A stretch of 64,000 nucleotides of DNA from Nocardioides ganghwensis (lineage in GTDB: Bacteria > Actinomycetota > Actinomycetes > Propionibacteriales > Nocardioidaceae): assembly GCF_014779655.1 (NCBI RefSeq), contig NZ_JACXYX010000006.1:62001-126000 (forward strand). The letters run 5' to 3'. This document shows positions 28,212-35,660 of the stretch, in pieces; the stretch's first letter is position 1; each line of letters opens with the position of its first letter. The position numbers were made by a program, and so were the translations under genes. Below the pieces are notes generated by a model, which saw only the letters and a program-made list of their open reading frames with translations, made no database searches and was not told the DNA's origin.

Positions 28212-28928
28212 ATGACCCACCGCAGGCAGGACGACCCGCACCACGACCAACACCACGACCAGCACCACGACCAGCACGAGGTGAACGACTCCGGTGGCAG
28301 CAACCGGAACCACGGCGGCCGGCACGAGGCGAAGATGTACGCGCGCTTCGGCCTGATGATCGCGACGTCCACCCTCGTGATGTTTGCCCTCACCTACACC
28401 AACGCCTTCAGTGTCGACCACGTCCGTTTCAGCGAGGAGCGCGTCTACATGGCCCTGCTCATGGGGGCAGCGATGGCGCTCGTGATGCTGGCGTTCATGT
28501 GGGGGATGATGTACCGCAACCGCGCCGTCAACATCGGCATCGTGCTGGGAGCGCTCGTGCTCGGCGGCACCGCGCTCTACCTGTCCCGCTCTCAGGCGCT
28601 CGTCGACGACGAGAGCTACATGGAGGCGATGATCCCGCACCACTCGATCGCCATCCTCACGAGCGAGAGAGCCGGCATCGAGGACGTCCGCGTCCGCGAG
28701 CTGGCCGACGGCATCACGGCGGCGCAGCGCAAGGAGATCAAGGAGATGGACTGGCTGGTCCAGGACATCGAGGAGAACGGTCCGGCCACGACGCAGGAGG
28801 AGGCCGAGCAGCGGCCGGTGCCCGACTTCGAGGGCACGGCGATCGATGACACGGACGGGTCAGGCGCGGGACACGCTCTGCTGCGGGCGCTCCTCGCGCT
28901 GGCGTTCCTCGATCCCGACGAACGCTGA
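28212..28928 (+). CDS. His-rich DUF305 membrane protein
   Basis: 238 residues. A hydrophilic N-terminus holds a repeated HHDQ unit (residues about 8-20), then three membrane segments between about 45 and 135, then a short DUF305-like region with YMEAMIPHHSIAILTSERAG. DUF305 proteins are usually exported ferritin-like domains found with copper genes; here the membrane-anchored part is prominent. AAGGA precedes the ATG. The N-terminal His-Asp-Gln repeats are a plausible metal-binding segment. Its role in copper handling is inferred from neighbours. Confidence 0.82.
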   Translation: MTHRRQDDPHHDQHHDQHHDQHEVNDSGGSNRNHGGRHEAKMYARFGLMIATSTLVMFALTYTNAFSVDHVRFSEERVYMALLMGAAMALVMLAFMWGMMYRNRAVNIGIVLGALVLGGTALYLSRSQALVDDESYMEAMIPHHSIAILTSERAGIEDVRVRELADGITAAQRKEIKEMDWLVQDIEENGPATTQEEAEQRPVPDFEGTAIDDTDGSGAGHALLRALLALAFLDPDER

Positions 28929-28947
28929 GAGCGGGCCGGCCGGGTGC

Positions 28948-29385
28948 TCAGTCCGGGATGATGTGCTGCCACGGGCGGGCCAGCTCGAAGCGGCGGCCGC
29001 TGATCTCGGTCACGTCGACCTCCACGACGTTCCACTTCTCGGTCGCGACCCACGGCCGGAGCGGGACGTTCTCGGCGCGGTGCTCCTCGTCCTCCTCGAG
29101 CCGGCGGGCGCGGCCGCGCATGACCACGCTCGTCGCGTGCTCGTCGACGATCTCGTCGACCTCGAACGCCACGTCGGGGTTCATCACCACGCCGAGCAGC
29201 TTGGACCCCTCGGCAGTGCGGAACAGCAGCGAGCGCCGGCCGGTGGCCGGGTCGTGGTCGACGGCGTAGTTCACCGGGGCGATGTGCACCTCGTCGGCGA
29301 GGTGGTGCGCCAGCCTGCCGAACTCGCGGCGGCGCAGGAACTCCCAGCACTCCTCGGTGCTCATGCGGGTGATCGGCTCGTCCAT
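28948..29385 (-). CDS. Pyridoxamine 5'-phosphate oxidase-like flavin-binding protein
   Basis: 145 residues from ATG 29385. The split-barrel fold is recognisable: MSTEECWEFLRRREFGRLAH, then HIAPVNYAVD and SLLFRTAEGSKL, with the VVMRGRARRLE strand. Such proteins bind FMN, F420 or haem, and many are redox or stress enzymes of unknown substrate. It is divergent from a universal stress protein gene, with a DevR-like palindrome between them. Confidence 0.85.
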   Translation of the reverse strand: MDEPITRMSTEECWEFLRRREFGRLAHHLADEVHIAPVNYAVDHDPATGRRSLLFRTAEGSKLLGVVMNPDVAFEVDEIVDEHATSVVMRGRARRLEEDEEHRAENVPLRPWVATEKWNVVEVDVTEISGRRFELARPWQHIIPD

Positions 29386-29420
29386 GCACAGAACGTACGG
29401 CCACCCGTCGGTCGTCGGCA

Positions 29421-29434
29421 GGGCCGTTGGACCC
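29421..29434. promoter_or_regulatory. DevR/DosR-like palindrome between divergent genes
   Basis: GGGCCGTTGGACCC matches the pattern GGGnC-N4-GnCCC of actinobacterial DevR (DosR) boxes and agrees with GGGACTTTAGTCCC at 9 of 14 positions. It lies between the divergent flavin-binding protein and universal stress protein genes, both family types often found in DevR regulons. The match is imperfect. Confidence 0.35.
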
Positions 29435-29492
29435 CTCCGGGACGGGCCCTCCTCACCTGCCGCTCGCACGCACGAGGGCAGACGCTGGGGGC

Positions 29493-30320
29493 ATGGACAC
29501 CGTGCACCCCATCCTGGTCGCCTACGACGGATCGCCCGACGCCGAGCTCGCGCTGCGCTGGGCCGGCGAGGAGGCCCGCGCCACGGGGACGGGACTCCGC
29601 GTCATGGTCGTCGACGACGTCGTCACCTCGCCCTGGGGCCTGGCCGTCGCCCACCACGGCGAGGAGGTGCTCGCCGGCGCCGGGGCCGCGCTCACCGACG
29701 TGATGCCCGAGGCGGTCCTCGAGACCCGTGTCGGCCACGTCATGGAGGAGCTCCTGAACGCGTCCGAGTCCGCGTCGATGGTGGTCGTCGGGAGCCGGGG
29801 CCACGGGCGCACGGAGGATCTCCTGATCGGGTCGGTGAGCCAGCACCTGGCCCGGCACGCCACCTGCCCGGTGGCCGTCGTACGTCCCGCGCACACCGCC
29901 GGCTCGAGGCGCATCGTGGTCGGCATCGACGGCTCCAAGACCAGCTCCGAGGCACTCGAGTACGCCTGCCGGCGGGCCGAGCGGACGGGCGAGTCGGTGA
30001 CCGCCATCCACGCATGGCACGAGCACGTCCCGTCCACGGACGTGTGGAGCAGCGAGCCGCGCGTGGTCGACTCGATGCCGCACCGGCAGGTCCTGCTCGC
30101 CGAGAGCGTCGCAGGCGTACGCACCGACCACCCCGACGTCGTGCTCGAGCAGGAGGCCGTGCCGGTCGCGCCCGTCCGCTGCCTGGCCGACGCGTCGCGC
30201 AACGCGTCGCTGCTGGTGGTGGGCTCGCACGGGCTCGGCTTCTTCGGGGGCCTGCTGCTGGGCTCGGTCAGCCAGGGCGTGCTCCACCGCGCGGAGTGCC
30301 CGGTCGTCGTGGTGCGCTGA
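29493..30320 (+). CDS. Universal stress protein, two tandem domains
   Basis: 275 residues containing two UspA domains. The first ends VVGSRGHGRTEDLLIGSVSQ and CPVAVVRP; the second ends VVGSHGLGFFGGLLLGSVSQ and CPVVVVR. Each has the nucleotide-binding pattern G-x2-G-x9-G-S, so ATP binding is likely. The start is ATG 29493. The lipoprotein gene follows after 22 bases. A role in dormancy or redox stress is suggested by the partner gene and the DevR-like site. Confidence 0.93.
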   Translation: MDTVHPILVAYDGSPDAELALRWAGEEARATGTGLRVMVVDDVVTSPWGLAVAHHGEEVLAGAGAALTDVMPEAVLETRVGHVMEELLNASESASMVVVGSRGHGRTEDLLIGSVSQHLARHATCPVAVVRPAHTAGSRRIVVGIDGSKTSSEALEYACRRAERTGESVTAIHAWHEHVPSTDVWSSEPRVVDSMPHRQVLLAESVAGVRTDHPDVVLEQEAVPVAPVRCLADASRNASLLVVGSHGLGFFGGLLLGSVSQGVLHRAECPVVVVR

Positions 30321-30342
30321 CCCGCTCGGCATACTGGGCCGA

Positions 30343-31179
30343 GTGAGGCGTTCAGCGGCCGTTGCGGCGTCGGTCGCGGCGGCAGTCCTGCTGGCCGGCT
30401 GCAGCGCCGACGACGGCCGGGTCGAGGCCGACCACACCCACTCCTCGGGCCAGGGCCACACCTCCCTCGCCGTCGGCGACGGCACCCGGGTGAGCGAGGT
30501 CGGCTACTCGCTGGCCGGGCTCCAGGTCCGCGAGCAGCCCGACGGCATCGGCGAGCTGCGGTTCCGGATCGAGGACTTCGAGGGCGAGCCGGTGACCGAC
30601 TACGTCGAGGAGCTCACCAAGGAGCTACACCTCTACCTCGTCAACGACGACCTCACGGTCTTCCGGCACCTGCACCCGGCCCGCGACGACGACGGCACCT
30701 GGACCGCGCCGTTCGACGTGCCCGACGCCGGTGGCTACCGCGTCGTCGCCGAGTTCATCGCCGTCGACGAGGGCGGCAACGGCGACCACGTCGTCCTCGG
30801 CCGACCCCTCGCGCTGCCACCGGGCGACCCCGGCGACACCGTCGCGGAGGACCGCGCGGTGAGCGTGACGGTCTCGGAGGCGCCGGCCACCGGGCCCGAC
30901 GGCGAGCTGCGGCTCATGGTGCGCGACGCGGCGGGGCAGCCGGTCACCCTCGGCACCTACCTCGGCGCGTACGCCCACGTCACCGGCTTCCACCGCGAGA
31001 CCGGCGCGATGGTGCACCTGCACCCGCTCGGCGCACCCGAGGTCACCGAGGACGGCTCCGAGCTGACCTTCCACGCCGAGATCCCCGACCCCGGCGACTA
31101 CCGCCTGTTCGCCCAGACCCGCGTCGACGGCTTCCTGCACACCGTGCCGGTCGAGCTCACGGTCGCACCGCCAGCCTGA
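30343..31179 (+). CDS. Secreted lipoprotein with HLHP motifs, copper island
   Basis: 278 residues. A signal peptide ends in the lipobox LAGC (Cys20), followed by a His-containing stretch EADHTHSSGQGH. Two beta-rich halves each contain a histidine motif (VFRHLHPARDD and MVHLHPLGAPE) and a DAGGYR/DPGDYR strand. The family is not one I can name; such proteins occur next to CopC/CopD genes in actinobacteria. Binding of Cu at the cell surface is an inference. GTG 30343 has CATACT 7 bases upstream. Its 3' end overlaps the convergent CopC-CopD gene by 23 bases. Confidence 0.75.
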   Translation: MRRSAAVAASVAAAVLLAGCSADDGRVEADHTHSSGQGHTSLAVGDGTRVSEVGYSLAGLQVREQPDGIGELRFRIEDFEGEPVTDYVEELTKELHLYLVNDDLTVFRHLHPARDDDGTWTAPFDVPDAGGYRVVAEFIAVDEGGNGDHVVLGRPLALPPGDPGDTVAEDRAVSVTVSEAPATGPDGELRLMVRDAAGQPVTLGTYLGAYAHVTGFHRETGAMVHLHPLGAPEVTEDGSELTFHAEIPDPGDYRLFAQTRVDGFLHTVPVELTVAPPA

Positions 31180-32845
31180 CCGTCGTCACCGGGTTCTCGA
31201 AGCGGCTCAGCGGGAGGCCGACCTGCACCTCCCACACGCCGGCCCGCGGGACCACGACATCGCCGCGGTAGGTCCCCGCGGCGATCGGGGTCACCGTGAC
31301 CGTGCCGATGTCGAGGCCGTCCGTGCGCAGCTCGACGACGGGGTGCACGGGCGGGTCGTACGGCTCGCCCGACGCGTCCTGCACCTGCACGAGGAGGGTG
31401 TTGGAGCCCGTACGCCGCGGGTCCATGACCGCCAGCACCCGCAGGTCGCCGGCGGTGGCCGCACCGACGCCGGTGGCGCCCGGTGTGGGAGTCACCGGGG
31501 CCGGGCGCGGCGACTGGTTGACCAGGACGCCCGTGACGCCGAGCAGCACGACGAGCAGGACCGCCTCGACACGCACCGTACGGGTCACCGCCGCGGCAGC
31601 GCGCTCGCGGTCGCCGAAACCGGCTGCTGCGGCGACGGCCGGCAACGTGCGCCAGCGGTTCCAGCCGCCGATGCCGGCGACGACCAGTGCGATCGCGACC
31701 TTGCCGAGCAGCAGCCACCCGTAGCGGGTCTCGACCAGGCCGGACCACGACCCCACGATGCGCCAGGCCAGGAAGGTGCCGGTGGCGGCGACCGCCAGCA
31801 GCAGACCGCCGGCGAGGCTCGAGAAGCGGGCGAGGGTGGACGCCGCGACGACCTCGCGCCCGGCGAGCGCCCGCAGCGACAGGACCAGACCGACGAGCCC
31901 GCCCAGCCACGTCGCCCCTGCGAGGAGGTGGAGGACGTCGGCGGCGACCAGCAGGGGGGAGGGGGCGAAGGCCCGGGTGTGCCCGACCAGCGAGGGGCCG
32001 GCGAGCGCCAGCGCCGCGCCACCGGCCAGCAGCCGGCCTTGGTGGCGGTCCGGAGGATCGGCGGAGGCGGCCAGGGTCGCGACGGCCAGCCCGACCAGCA
32101 CCAGCGCCGCGCTCAGCAGCTCGTTGCCGACGAGCCCGGGGTCGGACGCCGACGCGATGTCCGTCAGCTCGAGGCCCTGGCCGTAGACGGCCGCGACCGG
32201 GACCTGCAGGACGATGCCGGCCGCCGCCGCCCCCGCGGCGTACCGCAGGAGCCGGCGCAGCAGGAGGCGCGTCTCCACGCCCGCCCAGGCGCGGGGGAGG
32301 ACGAGCGCGAGGAAGAGGGCGAGACCTGCAGCGAGCAGCAGGCCGACGTAGGTGACGACCGTGACCACGTCGCGGACGACGGTCACCACGCTCGACGAGC
32401 TCTGCGGTTCCGGCGCCGCCGTCACCGACGCCGAGGGCGCACCCACCGAGAAGGTCAGCGCACCCGAGATGGGGTGGCCGTCCCCCGAGAGGACGTTCCA
32501 CGACACGACGTAGGTGCCGTCGTCGAGGCCGGCAGCGTCCGTGAGCCCGACGGTCACCTCGACGCCGTTGGCGCGGGCGGTCGACGCGACCGGGTCGCCC
32601 CCCGCGTCGTAGACCGCGATCTCCTGCGAGGTCAGCCGCACCGGCTCGTTGAAGGTGAGGGTGAGGGTCTCGGGGGCCCTCTCGACGACGGCGCCCTCGG
32701 CAGGGTCGGTCTCGACCAGCTCGGCGTGGGCCGCGGCCGGCGAGGCGCCGAGCAGGAGGAGCGCGAGCGCGACCAGCGCCGCGGCCACCGGGCCCCACCA
32801 GTGCGGGGCTCGGCGCCGCGGCACCGGTCGCGCCTGCGGGGTCAC
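31157..32845 (-). CDS. CopC-CopD fusion, copper resistance/uptake protein
   Basis: 562 residues. After a signal sequence the CopC domain starts at His40 (HAELVETDPAEGAVVE), the expected first residue of a mature Cu(II) site, and includes the second His region SGDGHPISGALTFSVG. From about residue 155 there are some eight membrane segments of the CopD type with histidines in VGHTRAFAPSP and ADVLHLLAG. A C-terminal extracellular beta domain of about 110 residues completes it. The GTG start overlaps the YcnI stop (GTGA). It probably moves copper across the membrane; direction is not clear from sequence. Confidence 0.9.
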   Translation of the reverse strand: MTPQARPVPRRRAPHWWGPVAAALVALALLLLGASPAAAHAELVETDPAEGAVVERAPETLTLTFNEPVRLTSQEIAVYDAGGDPVASTARANGVEVTVGLTDAAGLDDGTYVVSWNVLSGDGHPISGALTFSVGAPSASVTAAPEPQSSSSVVTVVRDVVTVVTYVGLLLAAGLALFLALVLPRAWAGVETRLLLRRLLRYAAGAAAAGIVLQVPVAAVYGQGLELTDIASASDPGLVGNELLSAALVLVGLAVATLAASADPPDRHQGRLLAGGAALALAGPSLVGHTRAFAPSPLLVAADVLHLLAGATWLGGLVGLVLSLRALAGREVVAASTLARFSSLAGGLLLAVAATGTFLAWRIVGSWSGLVETRYGWLLLGKVAIALVVAGIGGWNRWRTLPAVAAAAGFGDRERAAAAVTRTVRVEAVLLVVLLGVTGVLVNQSPRPAPVTPTPGATGVGAATAGDLRVLAVMDPRRTGSNTLLVQVQDASGEPYDPPVHPVVELRTDGLDIGTVTVTPIAAGTYRGDVVVPRAGVWEVQVGLPLSRFENPVTTVRLAVRP

Positions 32846-33594
32846 GCGGACGTACGCGTCCGGGCCAGGGCGACACCGCCGGCGCCGAGACCGAGCAGCC
32901 CGGCGGCCAGGCCGGCCCAGCCGAGGGCGGCCCATCCCGCCTCCGGCGTGGCGGCCTCGGCGGGCTCGCCCGCGCCGTCGTCGTCGGTGCTCGCCTGCTC
33001 GGCCGATCCCGCCGACTCGTCGCTGGCCTCGTCGCTGCTCCCGTGCGCGTCCTCGCCTGCCGGGAGGATCTCGAACGCGGGGGCCGGGCTGTCGAGCTCG
33101 TCGACGTCCTGACCCTCGGCCGGGACCTCGACCCAGCCGGTCTCGCCCTCCTGGCAGGTCTGGACGGTCGGGAAGGCCAGCACGTCGCCCTCCGCGTCGG
33201 GCAGCTGGAAGGACAGCTCGAAGGTGTCGCGCTGGCCCTCGGGGAGCGGGGTGTCGGCGGTGTAGACGATCGAGGCGACGCGCTCGGTCACCTCGTTGCC
33301 GTGGGCGTCGGTCACCGGGTCGTCGAGGTCGACCATGGTCTTCTCGACGTCGTAGTAGGGGTTGCGGGTCGGGGTCACGGAGAGCACCGACTCGGGCACC
33401 TGGATCTCGATCCTCGTGGTCGGTGAGCCCTCGCAGCCGTGGCCCACGCTGAACGTGACGACGGTGTAGGCGCCGGCCGCCGCGGTGGACGGGGTCGCGG
33501 TCACGTGCGCGCTCGCGGGCGCGGCGAGCGACAGGGCGACGGCCGCGGTGGCGGCCGGGAGCGCGCAAAGGCGCGCGAACGTACGGATGGACAT
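32842..33594 (-). CDS. YcnI-like (DUF1775) copper-binding membrane-anchored protein
   Basis: 250 residues. The signal peptide ends ASA and the mature protein would start at His30 (HVTATPSTAAAGAY), the N-terminal copper ligand described for YcnI. The domain continues with GHGCEGSPTTRIEIQVPESV. An acidic, Ser/Asp-rich linker leads to a single C-terminal membrane segment and a short basic tail. AGGAG precedes the ATG. It is coupled to the CopC-CopD gene, the usual partner of ycnI. Confidence 0.92.
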   Translation of the reverse strand: MSIRTFARLCALPAATAAVALSLAAPASAHVTATPSTAAAGAYTVVTFSVGHGCEGSPTTRIEIQVPESVLSVTPTRNPYYDVEKTMVDLDDPVTDAHGNEVTERVASIVYTADTPLPEGQRDTFELSFQLPDAEGDVLAFPTVQTCQEGETGWVEVPAEGQDVDELDSPAPAFEILPAGEDAHGSSDEASDESAGSAEQASTDDDGAGEPAEAATPEAGWAALGWAGLAAGLLGLGAGGVALARTRTSA

Positions 33595-33657
33595 GTCTCT
33601 CCTGAGGACGGTGGTGCGGTCTGGGGTCGCGTGAGCCACCCGAGCCCCGGACCGGGC

Positions 33658-34197
33658 TCAGGTCGGCAGGGCCGTCGCGGGTGGACCGCGTCGAGGAGAG
33701 ACGAGCAGGTGGACGAGCGAGGGGTGCCGGGGGGCCGAGGCCGGCATCGCGGCGGTGCGGGCGAGCACAGGCAGTGAGGCCCGCGCGCGGGGCGGGACGG
33801 CGTACGCCCCCGCCCGACGGCCCGCCCACCACAGGGCGGCGGTGAGCAGCGTGACGAACGCGTGCGCGGCGATCATCTGCCACGTCCAGCCCGGTCCGGC
33901 CGAGGCCGCGGTGCCGTGGTCGTGCGCCGTGACGAGGCCGAAGGACTCGTGCACGCCGAGCTGTGCGAGGGCCACGACCGGCAGCAGTGCCCACGCCGGC
34001 ACGTCGCGGCGGAAGACCAGCAGGCTGCCGGTGAGGACGACGGCGGCGACGAGGACCAGTCCGGGTCCGGTCGGCACGTCGCCCCCGGCCCAGGTGTGCG
34101 CACCGGCGGCCCCCGCCATCGCGACGGTGGTCGCCGCGGCCGAGCGGGCGAGGGCGTGCGGCGCGTGCGCGCGCACCACCCCCGCCTCGACGCTCAC
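33658..34197 (-). CDS. Unnamed membrane protein of the copper island
   Basis: 179 residues with four hydrophobic segments between about 15 and 130, some His (GAHTWAGG, LGVHESFGLVTAHDHGT, MIAAHAFVT) and a C-terminal tail HLLVSPRRGPPATALPT. The tail RRGPP is shared with the DUF6153-like protein at 27152-27622. No family is recognised with certainty. It lies upstream of ycnI on the same strand. The GTG at 34197 is the only long-frame start. Confidence 0.7.
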   Translation of the reverse strand: MSVEAGVVRAHAPHALARSAAATTVAMAGAAGAHTWAGGDVPTGPGLVLVAAVVLTGSLLVFRRDVPAWALLPVVALAQLGVHESFGLVTAHDHGTAASAGPGWTWQMIAAHAFVTLLTAALWWAGRRAGAYAVPPRARASLPVLARTAAMPASAPRHPSLVHLLVSPRRGPPATALPT

Positions 34198-34253
34198 GCC
34201 GTCATGGTCCCAGACCCGGGCGCGTCACGCGCCGGGGGCCGGTCCCCGGGTGG

Positions 34254-34697
34254 CTACCAGCCGTGCGAGCGGCGGCGGTAGTCGGTGCGGCCGGGGGCCT
34301 GCTGGTGGGCCTGGTGGTGGGCCCGGTGGTGCGTCCCGCCGTGACGCCGCACCCGGAACCACATCAGCGGGAACACCAGCAGCCAGAACGGCGCCTCGGT
34401 GAGGATGCTCAGCACCACGAGGACCGCGATGACCGGCAGGAGCGGCAGCCGGAAGCGCGAGCCGGCCGGCCGCGGCGTACGTGCGGGTGAGCGGCTCGGC
34501 TGCGGTGCCTGCGGCCGGGGCAGGTCGCTGAACAACACAGCGAGGTCCGCCCGGGTGCGCGCGGTCCAGATGGCGTCGAGCCGCTCGTCGTACTCCTCGT
34601 GGTCGAGGCGCCCGTCGGCGTAGTGCATCGCGAGGTCGGCCATCGCACGCTCACGGTCGCTGTCCGCGATCCGCATGCGTGGGTCCGGCACGCTCAT
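34254..34697 (-). CDS. DUF1707 (SHOCT-like) membrane protein
   Basis: 147 residues. The N-terminal DUF1707 motif is MRIADSDRERAMADLAMHYADG followed by LDHEEYDERLDAIWTARTRADL. A proline-rich linker leads to one long hydrophobic stretch that may form two membrane segments, and a His/Arg-rich end. The ATG overlaps the PadR stop (ATGA), so it is coupled to the regulator. Its function is unknown. Confidence 0.9.
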   Translation of the reverse strand: MSVPDPRMRIADSDRERAMADLAMHYADGRLDHEEYDERLDAIWTARTRADLAVLFSDLPRPQAPQPSRSPARTPRPAGSRFRLPLLPVIAVLVVLSILTEAPFWLLVFPLMWFRVRRHGGTHHRAHHQAHQQAPGRTDYRRRSHGW

Positions 34698-35413
34698 CGC
34701 TCGCCGTCCCGTCCGTCCGCGAGGATGCCGTAGAGCCGGCGCCGGGTGTCGACCAGCACGTCGAGGGCGGCCTTCTTCTGCTGGTCGGAGCCCTGCGTGG
34801 CGAGCTGCCAGACCGCGCTGACGACCTGGCCGATCTCGCTCTTGATGTCGGCCTGGCCGGACGGCTGGTCGGCCACCGGCTGCTCGGTGCGCGCGAAGGG
34901 CGCCCACACGGTGGCGAGCTCCTCGGTGTTGTCCTCGGCCCAGGCGACGCCCGAGTCCGTCAGCCGGATCGTGCGGCGGCCGCGCTCGTCGTCGGACTCC
35001 ACGAGGCCCTCGTCCTGCAGCTGCTGGATCGTCGGGTAGACCGACCCGGGGGAGGGGCGCCACTCACCGTGGCTGAGCTCGGCGATCTCCTGGATCACCT
35101 GGTAGCCGTTGATCGGCTCGTCGGCCTGCCGGGCGCGGTGCAGCACGTCGATGATCGCGGTGCGTACGTCGCCGCGACGCACCCGCGGCCCGCGCTGCTG
35201 CGGCCGCTGCGGGGCGGTGGCGAAGCCGAAGATCTCGCCGAGCCACGGCGGCGGGCCGCTGGCCCTGCGGCCGCGGACGCCGCCACCGGAGAACGCCTGG
35301 CTCCAGCCGCTCCAGTCGGGGTTGCCGCTCGGGCGGCGGTAGTCCCGCTCGCCGCGCTCGTTGCTCTCGTCGTCGTTGCCGGGCCAGTCGGCGCCGGGCC
35401 AGTGGTGTCCCAT
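34694..35413 (-). CDS. PadR-family transcriptional regulator
   Basis: 239 residues. An unstructured N-terminus of about 75 residues (rich in D, N, G, W) precedes the PadR winged helix: VRTAIIDVLHRARQADEPING, YQVIQEIAELSHGEWRPSPG and SVYPTIQQLQDEGLVESDD. A C-terminal helical part follows. The start has GGGAG 8 bases upstream. The DNA 75-95 bases upstream carries repeated TATCG palindromes, a likely autoregulatory operator. The DUF1707 gene is its cotranscribed partner. Confidence 0.92.
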   Translation of the reverse strand: MGHHWPGADWPGNDDESNERGERDYRRPSGNPDWSGWSQAFSGGGVRGRRASGPPPWLGEIFGFATAPQRPQQRGPRVRRGDVRTAIIDVLHRARQADEPINGYQVIQEIAELSHGEWRPSPGSVYPTIQQLQDEGLVESDDERGRRTIRLTDSGVAWAEDNTEELATVWAPFARTEQPVADQPSGQADIKSEIGQVVSAVWQLATQGSDQQKKAALDVLVDTRRRLYGILADGRDGER

Positions 35414-35462
35414 GTGCTTGCTCCCTCGGATCGTGCGGTGTCGCTGGTGCTCTGAACGCTCG

Positions 35463-35504
35463 TGATGTATCGCAGACCTATCGGTGACCTATCGCGATAT
35501 ATCG
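35463..35504 (-). promoter_or_regulatory. TATCG repeats and overlapping palindromes, likely PadR operator
   Basis: Within this stretch TATCG occurs three times on the plus strand, with GACCTATCG repeated at an 11-base interval. Two self-complementary words overlap: TATCGCGATA (35490-35499) and CGATATATCG (35495-35504). It lies 50-91 bases upstream of the padR start. AT-rich symmetric sites of this sort are typical of PadR operators. Confidence 0.5.
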
Positions 35505-35612
35505 TGAGCGTACGCCGACGAAACTCTTCGGACAACCAGGAAAGACCCTGGGACTGACCCTGATCCGACCTTGGGGTGCCCGCGCCGAGGGACGTGGGTG
35601 AGAGGCCGCTGG

Positions 35613-35649
35613 CGAGCAGCCCGAGCAGCCCGAGCCGTCCCGAGCAGCC
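35613..35649. repeat. Short tandem repeat of a 9-bp unit
   Basis: CGAGCAGCC occurs three times with a fourth degenerate unit (CGAGCCGTC) and one spacer base. It lies just downstream of the LCP gene that ends at 35661, in the 247-base gap before padR. No function is evident. Confidence 0.6.
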
Positions 35650-35660
35650 CAGTTGAGCCG

